A stretch of DNA of 29,410 nucleotides from Anncaliia algerae PRA339 (Eukaryota; Microsporidia; Tubulinosematidae): NCBI GenBank assembly GCA_000385875.2, contig KK365131.1, positions 400,548 to 429,957 of the forward strand, in the 5' to 3' direction. Each line of letters starts with the position of its first letter. Positions within the stretch are counted from its first letter, which is position 1. The translations under genes and the position numbers were made by a program. Shown in pieces: positions 8,536 through 18,062 of the stretch. Under the pieces are notes generated by a model, which worked only from the letters and a program-made list of their open reading frames with translations, was not told where the DNA came from and did not search any database.

Positions 8536-9576
8536 CTATACCAAAGAATTTTGTTTTATTTCTTCTTTAGCGTGTTCTTCAATATTTTCTGTTTGAACAT
8601 TATCATTAGTTGGTTGTTCTGATAAATTAATATCACTGTATATATCTACTTCTTTTTTACTTTCTATCTTTTCAGTTTCATTATTATTTTTATTAATATC
8701 ATAACTATTTTCTTGTTCAAATTTATTATCCAAATCTCTCTCAAAATAGGGTCTAATCACAATTCTCTTACCGAAATAGTTTGAATCCTTAAACCTAAGC
8801 ATTGCTCTATCACGTTCCTCTACAGATTTAAATTCAATAATACCATGATTACCCTGAGAGGTAATTCGGACATAAACAGGATCAAAACCAAATTTAAAGG
8901 CAAAATCAATTAAATCTCTTTTATTTACATTCCTAGGTAAATCATCTATGACTAGTTTCATTTTATTATTTGGATGATCCTCTCTTTTTCTTCTTTTATC
9001 AAACCTAATTTCCTCTTCAAAGAGGCTTCTTTTCCTTCTTCCGTGTATCTCACATTTATCACAATGACTACAAGGACTTCTTACATAATCATTGCTTCTA
9101 TAGGAGTTTTCAAACCTATCAGGCGAACGATACCCTCTTTGATACCTATCTGGAGATCTATATCCTCTTTCGTATTTGTATGGAAATTTATGATCAGATT
9201 CGTACATACCGTGTGATCTGTTTCTTTCTTCATGGATGTACGATGATCCGGCATAGCTATCAAATCTTTTCCTATCCTCAAAATTTCTTTTATAGTCATT
9301 CCTATCTTCATTATTATTTCTATTTCTGTCGAAATTATCAGAAGTTATTGATTCTGAGTATCTTTTTGATTCAATTGTTTCTCTAGCTAGCAATTTTTGT
9401 CCTTTGAAATAGCGTATATCAGATAAAAACATTTCTCCATCAGAACTATTTCTAAAATGTACAAAAGCACGTGTATTTCTCAATTTTAATTTAGTAGTGA
9501 ATCCAAATTTGTTAAAGAAATCAAATAATTCGTCATAATCTGTATCATTAGGCAAACCGTCAATACATAATTCCAT
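8536..9576 (-). CDS. Two-RRM RNA-binding protein with Arg/Ser/Asp-rich linker
   Basis: Probable nuclear RNA-binding protein. RRM1 is at residues 1-68 (LCIDGLP as RNP2-like strand, TRAFVHF as RNP1-like strand). RRM2 is at 206-277 (LVIDDLP and HGIIEF). Both lack the strong aromatic pairs of classical RNP motifs, as in the second RRM of SR proteins. The linker (70-205) is full of Arg, Asp, Ser and Tyr and includes three near-copies of a ten-residue unit, RGYRSPDRYQ-like, at about 137-166. Next to it is CSHCDKCEIH (169-178), a Cys/His cluster that could bind a metal. The C-terminus (280-346) is acidic and Asn-rich. The overall shape resembles SR-family splicing factors, but the domain order RRM-RS-RRM is unusual. 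The ATG is preceded directly by CCC (9577-9579), supporting the start. Confidence 0.85.
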   Translation of the reverse strand: MELCIDGLPNDTDYDELFDFFNKFGFTTKLKLRNTRAFVHFRNSSDGEMFLSDIRYFKGQKLLARETIESKRYSESITSDNFDRNRNNNEDRNDYKRNFEDRKRFDSYAGSSYIHEERNRSHGMYESDHKFPYKYERGYRSPDRYQRGYRSPDRFENSYRSNDYVRSPCSHCDKCEIHGRRKRSLFEEEIRFDKRRKREDHPNNKMKLVIDDLPRNVNKRDLIDFAFKFGFDPVYVRITSQGNHGIIEFKSVEERDRAMLRFKDSNYFGKRIVIRPYFERDLDNKFEQENSYDINKNNNETEKIESKKEVDIYSDINLSEQPTNDNVQTENIEEHAKEEIKQNSLV

Positions 9577-9579
9577 GGG
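9577..9579 (-). promoter_or_regulatory. CCC triplet abutting the RRM gene start
   Basis: ACACCC lies directly before the ATG of the RRM protein gene in DNA that is otherwise almost only A and T. It fits the CCC-like start signal of microsporidian genes. Confidence 0.45.
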
Positions 9580-9663
9580 TGTTTTATTTATTAAAATAAA
9601 TTATTTAAATAAACAAATCATGAAACCACAAAATTTAAAATTTTAATATCTAATAAAAATATA

Positions 9664-9789
9664 TTACTCCATTAAAAATTCAACAGTTCTGCCGTAACTA
9701 AATAAAATATTTTGTTCATCATAAATTATTGTTAAATATTTAATATTATTTTTTTGAATAATAATACCTTTTGTTAGAGAATAATACAT
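9664..9789 (-). CDS. Small ORF, 41 aa, unrecognised
   Basis: An ATG-to-TAA frame of 41 codons lies in the 414-base gap between the HACD and RRM genes, on the same strand as both. It reads MYYSLTKGIIIQKNNIKYL at the start and ends TVEFLME. The sequence has a plausible strand-loop composition and uses the same A/T-ended codons as its neighbours. An in-frame stop lies two codons upstream, so it cannot be extended. No cysteine motif, signal or membrane segment is present. No C-rich triplet precedes it. It could be a small conserved protein, the last piece of a decayed gene, or chance. Confidence 0.3.
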   Translation of the reverse strand: MYYSLTKGIIIQKNNIKYLTIIYDEQNILFSYGRTVEFLME

Positions 9790-9990
9790 TTTTTATTATT
9801 TATTAGAAGCCCAAATGTGGCATAAAAGAAGACAAAGATATAAATAAAGATAAAAAATTAACACTTTTAAATTAAAAAATATTTTACAAATTAAATAAAT
9901 AATTTTTTAAATAATAAAATTAATTTAAATAACAAATCATTTCTTCATTAAAATTAAATAAAATTAAATGACTGTATTTATTGAATGTAA

Positions 9991-10587
9991 CTATTTCTTT
10001 TTTTTATTCATTTCAAAAATAGCAGATGATCTTTTTCTTTGTTTAATCATGTGGTAATAAAGAAAAGGAAAAAGTGGAATGTAAAGAATCATTATGGTGG
10101 CATAAAACCAAGCTGCATGACCTTTGTGTTTCAAATAGACCATGTTGGTTAAAAATATTTCCAGACCAATCCCTACTGGATATAAAATAATAAATGCATT
10201 ATACCTCAATTTCTTTAGCAGTTTCCCTCTGAAGATGTAGAATAGATATCTTATCATGTCAGAAATATTCCATACAATCAGCATAATAGTTAAATAAATA
10301 TTATTTAAATTGTGATAATAGGCCACAACCCATGAAATGTATACTCTTGAAGTCACTTGAATTATGGTAGCCAAATACGTAGATCTAGTTGCTCCAATCA
10401 TGATGTTAATTATTTCAAATACAAAGAAACTTTGTGTATAGGCAACCCACCTCAAGAATTTTATGTCTCCATATACTCTGTAAAGTATTGCACAAATAAA
10501 TCCAAATAGGATAACATTTACTCCAAGAAAATTAAAGAATAATTGATACTTTACTAAACTCATTAAGGGTTGAAAATGCCATTTCAT
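9991..10587 (-). CDS. PHS1: Very-long-chain (3R)-3-hydroxyacyl-CoA dehydratase (Phs1/HACD)
   Basis: ER membrane enzyme for the third step of very-long-chain fatty-acid elongation, removing water from 3-hydroxyacyl-CoA to give trans-2-enoyl-CoA. The protein has 198 residues and about six hydrophobic segments. The family signature is clear: QSFFVFEIINIMIGATRST (52-70) with QVTSR (77-81), WNISDMIRYLFY (106-117), and the catalytic Tyr and Glu at Y136 and E143 in LYPVGIGLE, with the same 7-residue spacing as in yeast Phs1. The C-terminus ends KKKK, which fits a dilysine ER-retrieval signal. The first ATG follows an A/T-only stretch with no C-rich triplet. The fold matches yeast Phs1 at nearly full length, so it appears intact. 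It implies that a fatty-acid elongase system is retained. Confidence 0.92.
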   Translation of the reverse strand: MKWHFQPLMSLVKYQLFFNFLGVNVILFGFICAILYRVYGDIKFLRWVAYTQSFFVFEIINIMIGATRSTYLATIIQVTSRVYISWVVAYYHNLNNIYLTIMLIVWNISDMIRYLFYIFRGKLLKKLRYNAFIILYPVGIGLEIFLTNMVYLKHKGHAAWFYATIMILYIPLFPFLYYHMIKQRKRSSAIFEMNKKKK

Positions 10588-10998
10588 TTAATTATTAAAA
10601 CAAAACAAAGTAAATATATTTTATTTAAATATTGGTAAATTTAATGCAATAATTGTTTAAATATTAATTTAATAAAAAAATAACTTCAATTTAATTTAGT
10701 AGAATGTTAAATAAATAATAATTTTTTTAAAAATTTTAATTAATAAAATTATATTAAATATTTAATCAATCAAAGATATTTATTACAATTTAATAAATTT
10801 TGAATTATCTAAGAATAGCAGCAATTAAATAATAATTTTTACTTTATTAAGAAATTAAAGTTTTTCCTAAATAAATCAGAAAAAGGAAATAAAGGTTCAA
10901 TTTAGGTAAAAAAATATTTAAAAATAGAATAAATTCAAGATAAATTGTCATAAAAAGTGTAAAGATCAAGATTTATAAAACATTTATTATAATATTTT
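10588..10998. other. Intergenic gap, nothing recognised
   Basis: About 410 bases of A/T-rich DNA between HACD and NF-YC genes. No open frame or repeat of note; a TTTAAATA-rich stretch just upstream of HACD may hold its promoter. Confidence 0.5.
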
Positions 10999-11358
10999 TC
11001 AAGATTTATGGTTATTAAATGGGATTAAGAAATGTAAAAAATCATAAATTTCTGATGATGAAAATACGTCATTAATGTCACTTTTTTGAATAATTCTTTT
11101 TTTTCTATTATATGCTTTATCTAATGCCTTTATGGTGACCTCCTCAATAAAAGTCTGGGTTATCTTTGAGAATAATGGTGTAACTTCTCCTCCTATATTT
11201 TTGACATCTTCTTCTACTCTCATTAACTTTTTTATTCTTGCAAGAGGCAAATCATGCTTTAAAAAGAAGTTTTCATTCGATTCTATCTCTTCATTTTTAT
11301 TTCCCCAAAATTGGCTGCAAATTGGTGATTCCTGATTCTTTATTTCAATATTTTTCAT
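10999..11358 (-). CDS. HAP5: CCAAT-binding factor subunit C (NF-YC / Hap5), histone-fold
   Basis: Histone-fold subunit of the heterotrimeric CCAAT-box transcription factor NF-Y (Hap2/3/5), which pairs with NF-YB/Hap3 and then recruits NF-YA/Hap2. The histone fold covers residues 36-113: DLPLARIKKLMRVEEDVK (36-53) is the family's hallmark first helix, followed by PLFSKITQTFIEEVTIKAL and a DINDVF helix. The upstream QFW (16-18) is also conserved in NF-YC. At 119 residues it is reduced to the fold plus a short N-tail, without the long Gln-rich C-terminus of animal NF-YC. Alternatives are Dpb3/CHRAC or NC2-alpha subunits, but the LPLARIKK match and the FW element favour NF-YC. No subunit partner is in this window. 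Confidence 0.9.
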   Translation of the reverse strand: MKNIEIKNQESPICSQFWGNKNEEIESNENFFLKHDLPLARIKKLMRVEEDVKNIGGEVTPLFSKITQTFIEEVTIKALDKAYNRKKRIIQKSDINDVFSSSEIYDFLHFLIPFNNHKS

Positions 11359-11838
11359 TTGAGCCTATAAAAAATAAATAATTTATTAAAATATTAAATA
11401 TTATTTTTATTTTATATATATTTTTAAAAATCAATCAAAAATAAATATTTATTTGAAATTATATATTAATATTGAGGTTGATTGATATTTAATTGGTAAT
11501 ATTTAAAAGAATTTTTAACACACTTATTTATACATGATATTAACTAATAATTTAAAAATTAGATGAATTAGAAATATCTACTTAGAAACATTTAAAATTA
11601 TAATTAACTTGTTTGGAATATTGATCTATTTATATTTAAAACCTTTACAATATTTTCATTTTATTTTGGTATAAATTAATATATATTTTTGTGTTGGCTA
11701 ATAGCTGTCTCTAATTCTTAAATTTCTTTGTAACAAAATTAGAAAGGACGTAAGTACCATAATTTTACTAATAATTGATTAAATTTAAAGTTTGAATAAA
11801 AGAACAATAATCAATGAATTAAACACCAATCTCTTTAT
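11359..11838. other. Intergenic gap with small inverted repeat
   Basis: About 480 bases between the NF-YC start and the importin alpha stop. There is no credible gene. A 7-base inverted repeat, TCTAATT...AATTAGA, lies near 11711-11745 and may fold at a transcript end. The rest is A/T-rich. Confidence 0.4.
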
Positions 11839-13200
11839 TTATAAATCAAAACGTAACTTAACTTGCTCGCTTCTTTCAGATGAAATAAAATCAAGGATCT
11901 TACTAGATTTTGATAAGCTTATATTGATTGCATCCCTTGCACAATTTCTTTCTACACACTTAACAATTTCATCATTTAATTCTTCGCTATGATTAGATAA
12001 GTTTATCATATGTTTTAAAATTTTATCATAAATAGTATTATCTTCAAGATTCATCAGAGCATATAACGCTTCGATTTGTATTGAGCGCTCTAAATTGTCT
12101 AAAACATAAAACAATACTTCATATGCCTCAGTAATATCATAGGAGAGTGAAACATTGGAGATAATCCAGCATATTTCCCTTCTTAATTTTGGAGCAGAAA
12201 TTTTAAAAAATAAAGATTTAAGAACACCAAGTAATGAATTACTCATTAAAAACGTCATCACATCATCCGAAACAACACAAGCATTACCAATACATCTAAT
12301 GAGAGGAGCTGTTAAATTCCTGGGAACATTTGTAGATTCCGTTCCTTTGAGATCACATAGCTGTGTCAACAAGGAATAAAGATATGTAATTAATTCCTTA
12401 TCTATTACTTTAAAATTGCCGTCTATAATATAAGATATTCCCCAAATAACATCATGAACAACATCAGTATCATTTGATTTTAGCAGATTTGTGAATACTT
12501 TAATAATAATAGCTGCCTTCTTGTGTTCAATTACAGGATTTTTTCCTCTGCACAGGTTTGAAAGTAACCAAGTAACATTTTTTGTTAAATTTGCATTATT
12601 TCTCTTGTACAAATCAAACAATAATTCTAAAGATTTTGGAAAGTGAAGAATATTATCTCTAAAAACCTCTTTATCTCCTGCTATGTTGCTTAAGCACCAA
12701 ATCGCTTGATCGGCAATATCATCATTCTCATTTAACATTTTAAATAACAATGGAATTCCGCCATTTTCTATTATTGTACTTGTTTGTTGTGTATCACCAC
12801 TAGCAATATTGGTTAATACCCAAGCAGCTTCTGTTCTACAGGAATTTATGAGGGCCTTTTCCTTTGCGTCAGTGTATAAAATATTATTAAGAGATAGTAA
12901 TTCTACAAAACGTGGCACTAGGTGAGTTTGGACCATTTCTTGAATTGGAGGAGCCTCCGTGCGGCACAGAATTTGACGGAATTGATACACTGAATCATAA
13001 ACTACACGTAAATTTAATGATAGTATACCGTTTTTTATATTCTCATAATTTGGCAATGAAGAATGAGCAGCCACAGTATTTGTACGCAGTTTGTGTAATA
13101 ATTCTAGTCTTCTGGTTCTTCTAAGTTCTTGTTGTTGTATTATTCTTGTGTTACGAGTATTGTGATACTCGTGCATATATGTTCTCTTCATAAGGATCAT
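11839..13200 (-). CDS. SRP1: Importin subunit alpha (karyopherin alpha, Srp1)
   Basis: Adaptor for classical nuclear import: it binds nuclear-localisation signals with armadillo repeats and importin beta through its N-terminal IBB domain. A short basic IBB-like region is at residues 13-40 (QQELRRTRRLELLHKLR). Armadillo repeats follow with the NLS-binding W-x3-N pairs: W127/N131 in AAWVLTNIASG, W168/N172 in AIWCLSNIAGD, W211/N215 in VTWLLSNLCRG, then VIWGISYIIDG (W253) and CWIISN (W345/N349). RCIGN at 302-306 also matches the family. At 453 residues it is shorter than yeast Srp1 (542) because both tails are reduced. The first ATG is at 13200, but a second ATG at 13191 is preceded by ATCCTT, the same hexamer as before the ABC transporter gene. 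I think the true start is 13191. Confidence 0.94.
   Translation of the reverse strand: MILMKRTYMHEYHNTRNTRIIQQQELRRTRRLELLHKLRTNTVAAHSSLPNYENIKNGILSLNLRVVYDSVYQFRQILCRTEAPPIQEMVQTHLVPRFVELLSLNNILYTDAKEKALINSCRTEAAWVLTNIASGDTQQTSTIIENGGIPLLFKMLNENDDIADQAIWCLSNIAGDKEVFRDNILHFPKSLELLFDLYKRNNANLTKNVTWLLSNLCRGKNPVIEHKKAAIIIKVFTNLLKSNDTDVVHDVIWGISYIIDGNFKVIDKELITYLYSLLTQLCDLKGTESTNVPRNLTAPLIRCIGNACVVSDDVMTFLMSNSLLGVLKSLFFKISAPKLRREICWIISNVSLSYDITEAYEVLFYVLDNLERSIQIEALYALMNLEDNTIYDKILKHMINLSNHSEELNDEIVKCVERNCARDAINISLSKSSKILDFISSERSEQVKLRFDL
13192..13197 (-). promoter_or_regulatory. ATCCTT motif deciding the importin alpha start
   Basis: Lies directly upstream of the second in-frame ATG (13191) of the importin alpha gene and inside the reading frame of the first ATG. 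Identical to the hexamer before the ABC transporter ATG and one base from that of the pyrophosphatase. Confidence 0.4.
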
Positions 13201-13365
13201 TAAATTATTTATTTAAACTTAAAAATATATTTTTTACCTAAGAAAATAAACTAAATTTTATATAAGCAGAAAAAAAGTGTTTAGAAATTATATTATTTTT
13301 TTTTTAATCTAAATTAATTAAATATTTAAATTAAATTGTTTTATTGCACTAAAAGTAATATTAAA

Positions 13366-13518
13366 ATGACCGATCATCCAATATATTTCTACAAAAATAA
13401 AAAATTTAAACATGAAAATATATTAATTCTTACAGAGATATGTATTAAAAAAAAGATCTTTAAAATTAATTTATTAATTATGAGAAAATCTCAAAAATCA
13501 GATTTCCAAACTTTCTAG
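13366..13518 (+). CDS. Small ORF, 50 aa, unrecognised
   Basis: An ATG frame of 50 codons on the plus strand in the gap between importin alpha and NMD3, starting MTDHPIYFYKNKKFKHENIL. It overlaps the last 21 bases of NMD3 on the opposite strand. The frame is also open 10 codons upstream of the ATG, to a TTG at 13336. The product is basic and Lys/Ile-rich with no motif I know. The start lies 165 bases from the divergent importin start, with no C-rich triplet. It may be a small gene or an open frame by chance in A/T-rich DNA. Confidence 0.25.
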   Translation: MTDHPIYFYKNKKFKHENILILTEICIKKKIFKINLLIMRKSQKSDFQTF

Positions 13519-14667
13519 GTTTAAAATATTCTCTTCATTGCTAACCTTTTTCTTAATAATAAATGTATTGAAACCAGCATTATTTTCTAAATTCATAGTA
13601 GATAAATCATATCCCAAAACAACCTCACCTTCTTTGATTGTATTAGTTAGATGAGTCTTACAATGAATTGATTTATACCCATTATTAACAAATACATCAC
13701 TTATTTGGTATTGATGTGAATGATTTGAATCACAATTAACTATTTCAAAAACATCAAATTCTTTAAGATCTTTGCTAGAGCATATAATCTCAAATTTATC
13801 ATAGTTCTTCCAAAAATTTGCATTATTTATTTTAACAATTTTGCCTGTTGTTGGATCAAGCAAGGATAGTTCAGTTCTAACTTTTATAACTATAAGCCTC
13901 TGGTTCACACCCAAAGACTTTGCCATTTCATTAGTAATTTCAACCAAGTCATCCTTGTTTATTGGACATAGTTCAACAGAAAACGAGTTCTTAAAATATG
14001 TTAGATTACTTTTCGTATCTTTTGCAATCAATTTATTGCTCGTGTCTATTTTGCAAATGATATTACTTTTCAAGAAATTTATCAATTTAAGTGCATCATT
14101 TAAATTTGAAAGCTGAAAATCTAATCCATTTTTACATTGTTTAATGGTTCCCAAAGTGAGATTTGAATCATGAAGTAATGATTCTAAATCTGCAAATGTT
14201 TGTTTGTATTTGTTCTTTTGTCTCACTTGAACGATACTTTGCCAATACTGGTTATCTTCCATTTTGAAACAATCTCTACATTGTGTATAATTAATTTTAT
14301 AAGTAATTTCTAAAGTATTTTCATTTACTACTTCACTATTTAAATAATTTTTGTTGATAAAACTAATAAACATCTTCATTCTTTTAAAGTTCTCCTTGTC
14401 AACCGACAAGTCTACCTTCACGATGTTTAGGTTACTCAACGTTGTATTTAATTTTATCAGATAAGAAATAAACTCATTTTGATTTTTATAGCTAATCCAA
14501 GCCTTTGGCGGAGACAAATATCTATCACATTTTTTGCAATACTTTACGGAACAATGTTTTTTAATCGCAAAAGTAATATCTGTTTGCATTGCCGAACAAA
14601 ATTTACACATGTTAAGTATGCTTGGTGGAGTCAAAGTGCCACATTTGCAACATATAATCATGGGCAT
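13498..14667 (-). CDS. NMD3: 60S ribosomal subunit nuclear export protein NMD3
   Basis: Adaptor that binds the joining face of the nascent 60S subunit and recruits the Crm1 exportin. The N-terminal zinc modules are visible: CCKC (6-9), CKFC (21-24), CKKCDRYLSPPKAW (44-57, a family hallmark) and a further CRDC. VRQKNKYKQTFADLESLL and the stretch from GLDFQLSN onwards match the family core. DDLVEITNEMAKSLGVNQR and LLDPTTGK match the OB-fold-like domain. With 389 residues it is well short of yeast Nmd3 (518), with the long C-tail missing. The last nine residues, ILNLESLEI, fit a Crm1 export signal. The first ATG is at 14667, but the second, two codons later at 14661, is directly preceded by CCC, as in the RRM gene, and would start MIICCKCG. 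I prefer 14661. Confidence 0.94.
   Translation of the reverse strand: MPMIICCKCGTLTPPSILNMCKFCSAMQTDITFAIKKHCSVKYCKKCDRYLSPPKAWISYKNQNEFISYLIKLNTTLSNLNIVKVDLSVDKENFKRMKMFISFINKNYLNSEVVNENTLEITYKINYTQCRDCFKMEDNQYWQSIVQVRQKNKYKQTFADLESLLHDSNLTLGTIKQCKNGLDFQLSNLNDALKLINFLKSNIICKIDTSNKLIAKDTKSNLTYFKNSFSVELCPINKDDLVEITNEMAKSLGVNQRLIVIKVRTELSLLDPTTGKIVKINNANFWKNYDKFEIICSSKDLKEFDVFEIVNCDSNHSHQYQISDVFVNNGYKSIHCKTHLTNTIKEGEVVLGYDLSTMNLENNAGFNTFIIKKKVSNEENILNLESLEI
14662..14664 (-). promoter_or_regulatory. CCC triplet deciding the NMD3 start
   Basis: Directly precedes the second ATG of NMD3 (14661), inside ATGCCCATG. The same CCCATG arrangement starts the RRM protein gene. Confidence 0.4.
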
Positions 14668-15301
14668 AAATACTAATTGAATTTAAAATAAAATTTTAAA
14701 TAAATAATATTTTAGAAAGATTATAAAAAAAATATTTTATTTTAGGAGAAAATAAAACTCTTTATTAAAGGATAAAAAAAGTATAATTATAGAGAACCGC
14801 AACTTAGAGAAAAAGGATTATAGACTATTGAAAGAAGTAAATGGTAATAATAAAGAGAGTTTTTTGGAATAAAATAAATAAATACTAATTACAAAATTTA
14901 AAGATAGATAGTTTGAATTTCAGTACATGTGGGAGACTAAATATTCACACCTTCAAAAGTATTTTAATGAATAGAAACCTTGTATTGTTCTTGATTAATT
15001 ACTTTTGAAGTAATAGCAATTCAAAAGATTCCAATTGTTTTTAAATGTTATTCATTCAAATCCTGAAATATTATTGCGATCAGTTAAAATCTATTTCTAA
15101 AGTCAAATATTGAATAATTTCGTTGAAATAATGATTAAAATATTCTATTTACTTTTCATAGCTCAAAATACCAAGCTTTGATCAGATATTTTCAAGATTC
15201 ACCTTTTGTTTTAATCATAGAAAAATCTTTTTCTTTTTATTAAGCCAATTTTACTACTCTGAATATTTTAACCAAAGAATACTTTATTGAATGTGTTGGG
15301 A
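14668..15301. other. Intergenic spacer before assembly gap, nothing recognised
   Basis: NMD3 5' flank and, presumably, part of the 5' flank of the HD-domain gene, up to the run of N. No credible open frame, repeat or RNA motif. Confidence 0.4.
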
Positions 15302-15656
15302 NNNNNNNNNNNNNNNNNNNNNNNNNNNNNNNNNNNNNNNNNNNNNNNNNNNNNNNNNNNNNNNNNNNNNNNNNNNNNNNNNNNNNNNNNNNNNNNNNNN
15401 NNNNNNNNNNNNNNNNNNNNNNNNNNNNNNNNNNNNNNNNNNNNNNNNNNNNNNNNNNNNNNNNNNNNNNNNNNNNNNNNNNNNNNNNNNNNNNNNNNNN
15501 NNNNNNNNNNNNNNNNNNNNNNNNNNNNNNNNNNNNNNNNNNNNNNNNNNNNNNNNNNNNNNNNNNNNNNNNNNNNNNNNNNNNNNNNNNNNNNNNNNNN
15601 NNNNNNNNNNNNNNNNNNNNNNNNNNNNNNNNNNNNNNNNNNNNNNNNNNNNNNNN
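15302..15656. other. Assembly gap (355 N)
   Basis: A run of 355 undetermined bases. The true length is unknown. It removes the start codon and promoter of the HD-domain gene. Confidence 0.99.
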
Positions 15657-16354
15657 AAGTGGAAGATTTGATTATAAATGATGCAAAGAAATTTATTGGA
15701 GAATTAATGGCAAAAAACGATCCATCTCATGATTTTGCTCACGTTGAACGTGTTTATAACAACGCATTAGAAATAGCAAATAGTGAAGTTAAAAATAAAA
15801 CATGTATTAAAATTGATATGCTAGTAATTAAGCTTGCTGCATTATTCCATGATATTTGTGATTTTAAATATGAAAAAATAGAAAATTTTGATGATTTAAA
15901 ATATCTTACTGAATCAAGACTCAGCGGATTTTTTAAAAAACATAACATACCTGCCAAAAAAGTTGATTCTATACTTTATATTATATCTAACATGTCATTT
16001 AGAAAAGAACTTGAAGGAGACAATATTGATTTAACACCCGAATTTATGATAGTTAGAGACTCAGATCGATTGGATGCGATAGGTGCTATAGGAATAGCTA
16101 GATGTTTTGGATTTTCATGCCAAAAAAAATTGCCATTTTATATCAAAGGCGTTAAACCACTAGTGAATATGACAACTGAAGAGTACAATAATCAAACCAA
16201 AAACAACTTATCCAATGCTTATAATCATTTTTATGAAAAACTACTTTTGCTTAAAGATAGAATGTTGACCAATACTGGTAAAATATTGGCTGAGAAAAGA
16301 CATGAATTCATGAAACAATTTCTGGAAAATTTTAAATCCGAAGTTGGTCTTTGA
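15657..16354 (+). CDS. HD-domain metal-dependent phosphohydrolase (5' end in gap)
   Basis: Small HD-superfamily hydrolase of the YpgQ/YedJ kind. From the first readable codon (15659) 231 residues are visible. Metal ligands: H28 in SHDFAHVERV, the H64-D65 pair in LAALFHDICD, and D136 in VRDSDRLDAIGAIGIAR, a stretch characteristic of this group. A Bacillus homologue, YpgQ, has been described as a nucleotide pyrophosphohydrolase; the substrate here is unknown. The readable sequence begins VEDLIINDAKKFIGELM, equivalent to the first helix of the family, so only one to a few N-terminal residues should be missing and the start is probably in the last bases of the gap. The first in-frame ATG after the gap (15707) would cut that helix. 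The apparent frame running through the gap to 15287 is an artefact of the N run. Confidence 0.88.
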
Positions 16355-16646
16355 TTAAATATCCGTTGATAAAGCTTGAATTTTGCAATTTACAAAAATA
16401 TTTTTAATTAAGTTTATTTATATTAATTTATCTTCCATATGAGTAAAGTTTAATCAAATGTCATTATATATTTAATTATTTTAAAAAGTATTAAACTTAA
16501 ACTTAATAGAAAAAATTTTTTATATTTTTTTAGATTTTCTTCAATGAAGGGAGCTTAATCCTTTATTTTTAAATATTGAACAGTTATTCTAAGCCCTTTT
16601 TACTAGAAATATTTATTTAAGCTTTAAATAGACAAAGGTTTGAATA

Positions 16647-16670
16647 ATCAGGGAAGTATACCTCTCTGAT
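16647..16670. repeat. Hairpin, 8-bp stem
   Basis: ATCAGGGA (16647-16654) pairs with TCTCTGAT (16663-16670), one pair being G-U, around an 8-base loop. It lies about 300 bases after the HD-domain gene stop. Confidence 0.4.
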
Positions 16671-18062
16671 CAGCATTTGAGGTTAAAATTTAAACTAAAA
16701 ATAAAACTTAAAGCATTTAAATCGAACAAGAAATTGATGATTAAAAAGTAAGTCATTGAAATATATATTTCCTTATGAAAAAAATTGAATAATTTATGTT
16801 TATTTTAGCAATAGAAAATTGTCAAAATTGATTAATCCATGGTTAATTAAATATTATGTTCTGCATGTAACTTTCCTTCAAATAATTTAATATAAAGAAA
16901 AAATTAAATAGCTATCTTAAGCTTGTTTTATGTAATTATTTATGCTTTAAAACATTGATTCTTTTTACATTACTTATTTTAATAAGAATAGACTAAATTT
17001 TATTTCTTAATTAATATAAATTCATTTTTTTAACCCAAAGATACATTCTTTAATATGTGTTTTAAATCTAATATTGTAGTTTTCTACTTAATTTAAAACT
17101 TTGAATATATCGAATACCTATTGCTTGAAAAAAGGAGATTTTTTAAAATTATCAATATATTTTTTTCAGAATTTAACAAAGACATAGATTTGTTATCCAT
17201 TTATTTTAAATGCAATCATATAAAAACGATATCTGAGTAAGGCCATTATATACCAGAAAATGACATATATTTAATTAAAGAATCCTGATCGAGAGAAACT
17301 TTCAATGAAATATATAAAAGGTTGTCTTTTAGGGTTATAAGAATGTATTTTATTTAAACTTTATAGTTGATATATTTGTAAACAGTTATTAAGTTTACTT
17401 TGATCTCCCATTTCTATGTTAATATTGTAAGATATTATATGCTATGTTAACCTCTATTTTAGAAAATACATTCTCCTTATTTAATAAGAAATATATTTTT
17501 AGCATATACAATGGTTACAAATACTTATAAATTATATTATTTATTCTTTTCTGACTTGGATGATAATTAAACCATGATATTAAAACATTTATAATTTTGA
17601 CCTTTAAATTATTTATTAAATTGTAACATTAAAATAATTTCATTTAATGATAGCTATTCATTTAAAAGAAAATATTGCTAAAAATTAATGTACATTATTT
17701 TCCCTTCTTACATTTTAATAGCTTATACTATTCTACAATTCAGGTAATAAATGATCTAATAGGAACAACTACTTAAATATACTTCTTTATGCCAGTTTCT
17801 TCTATCCCTCAAATAAAATAAATTCTTTCGAAGATATACTAACTTTTTCTCAAGAGTTTTGATGATATTTATCTTAAAATCTTCAAATAGCAAGATTATA
17901 TAAAAAAATATGTATCATTCATATGTTATTCTTTCACGTTCTTCCATGTTGTGTTTTTTAGAATTCAAGAAGATTAAAATATTTGGATTATTAATGCAAT
18001 CTATTGAACGCTGAGTTTTATTGATAAAAATAATGCAGCTATAGAACTTTCAAAAGTGTATA

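Noticed and set aside
15287-15656. Coding frame running through the N run from 15287
   Set aside because: The frame is open only because N codons cannot be stops; there is no sequence to support it.
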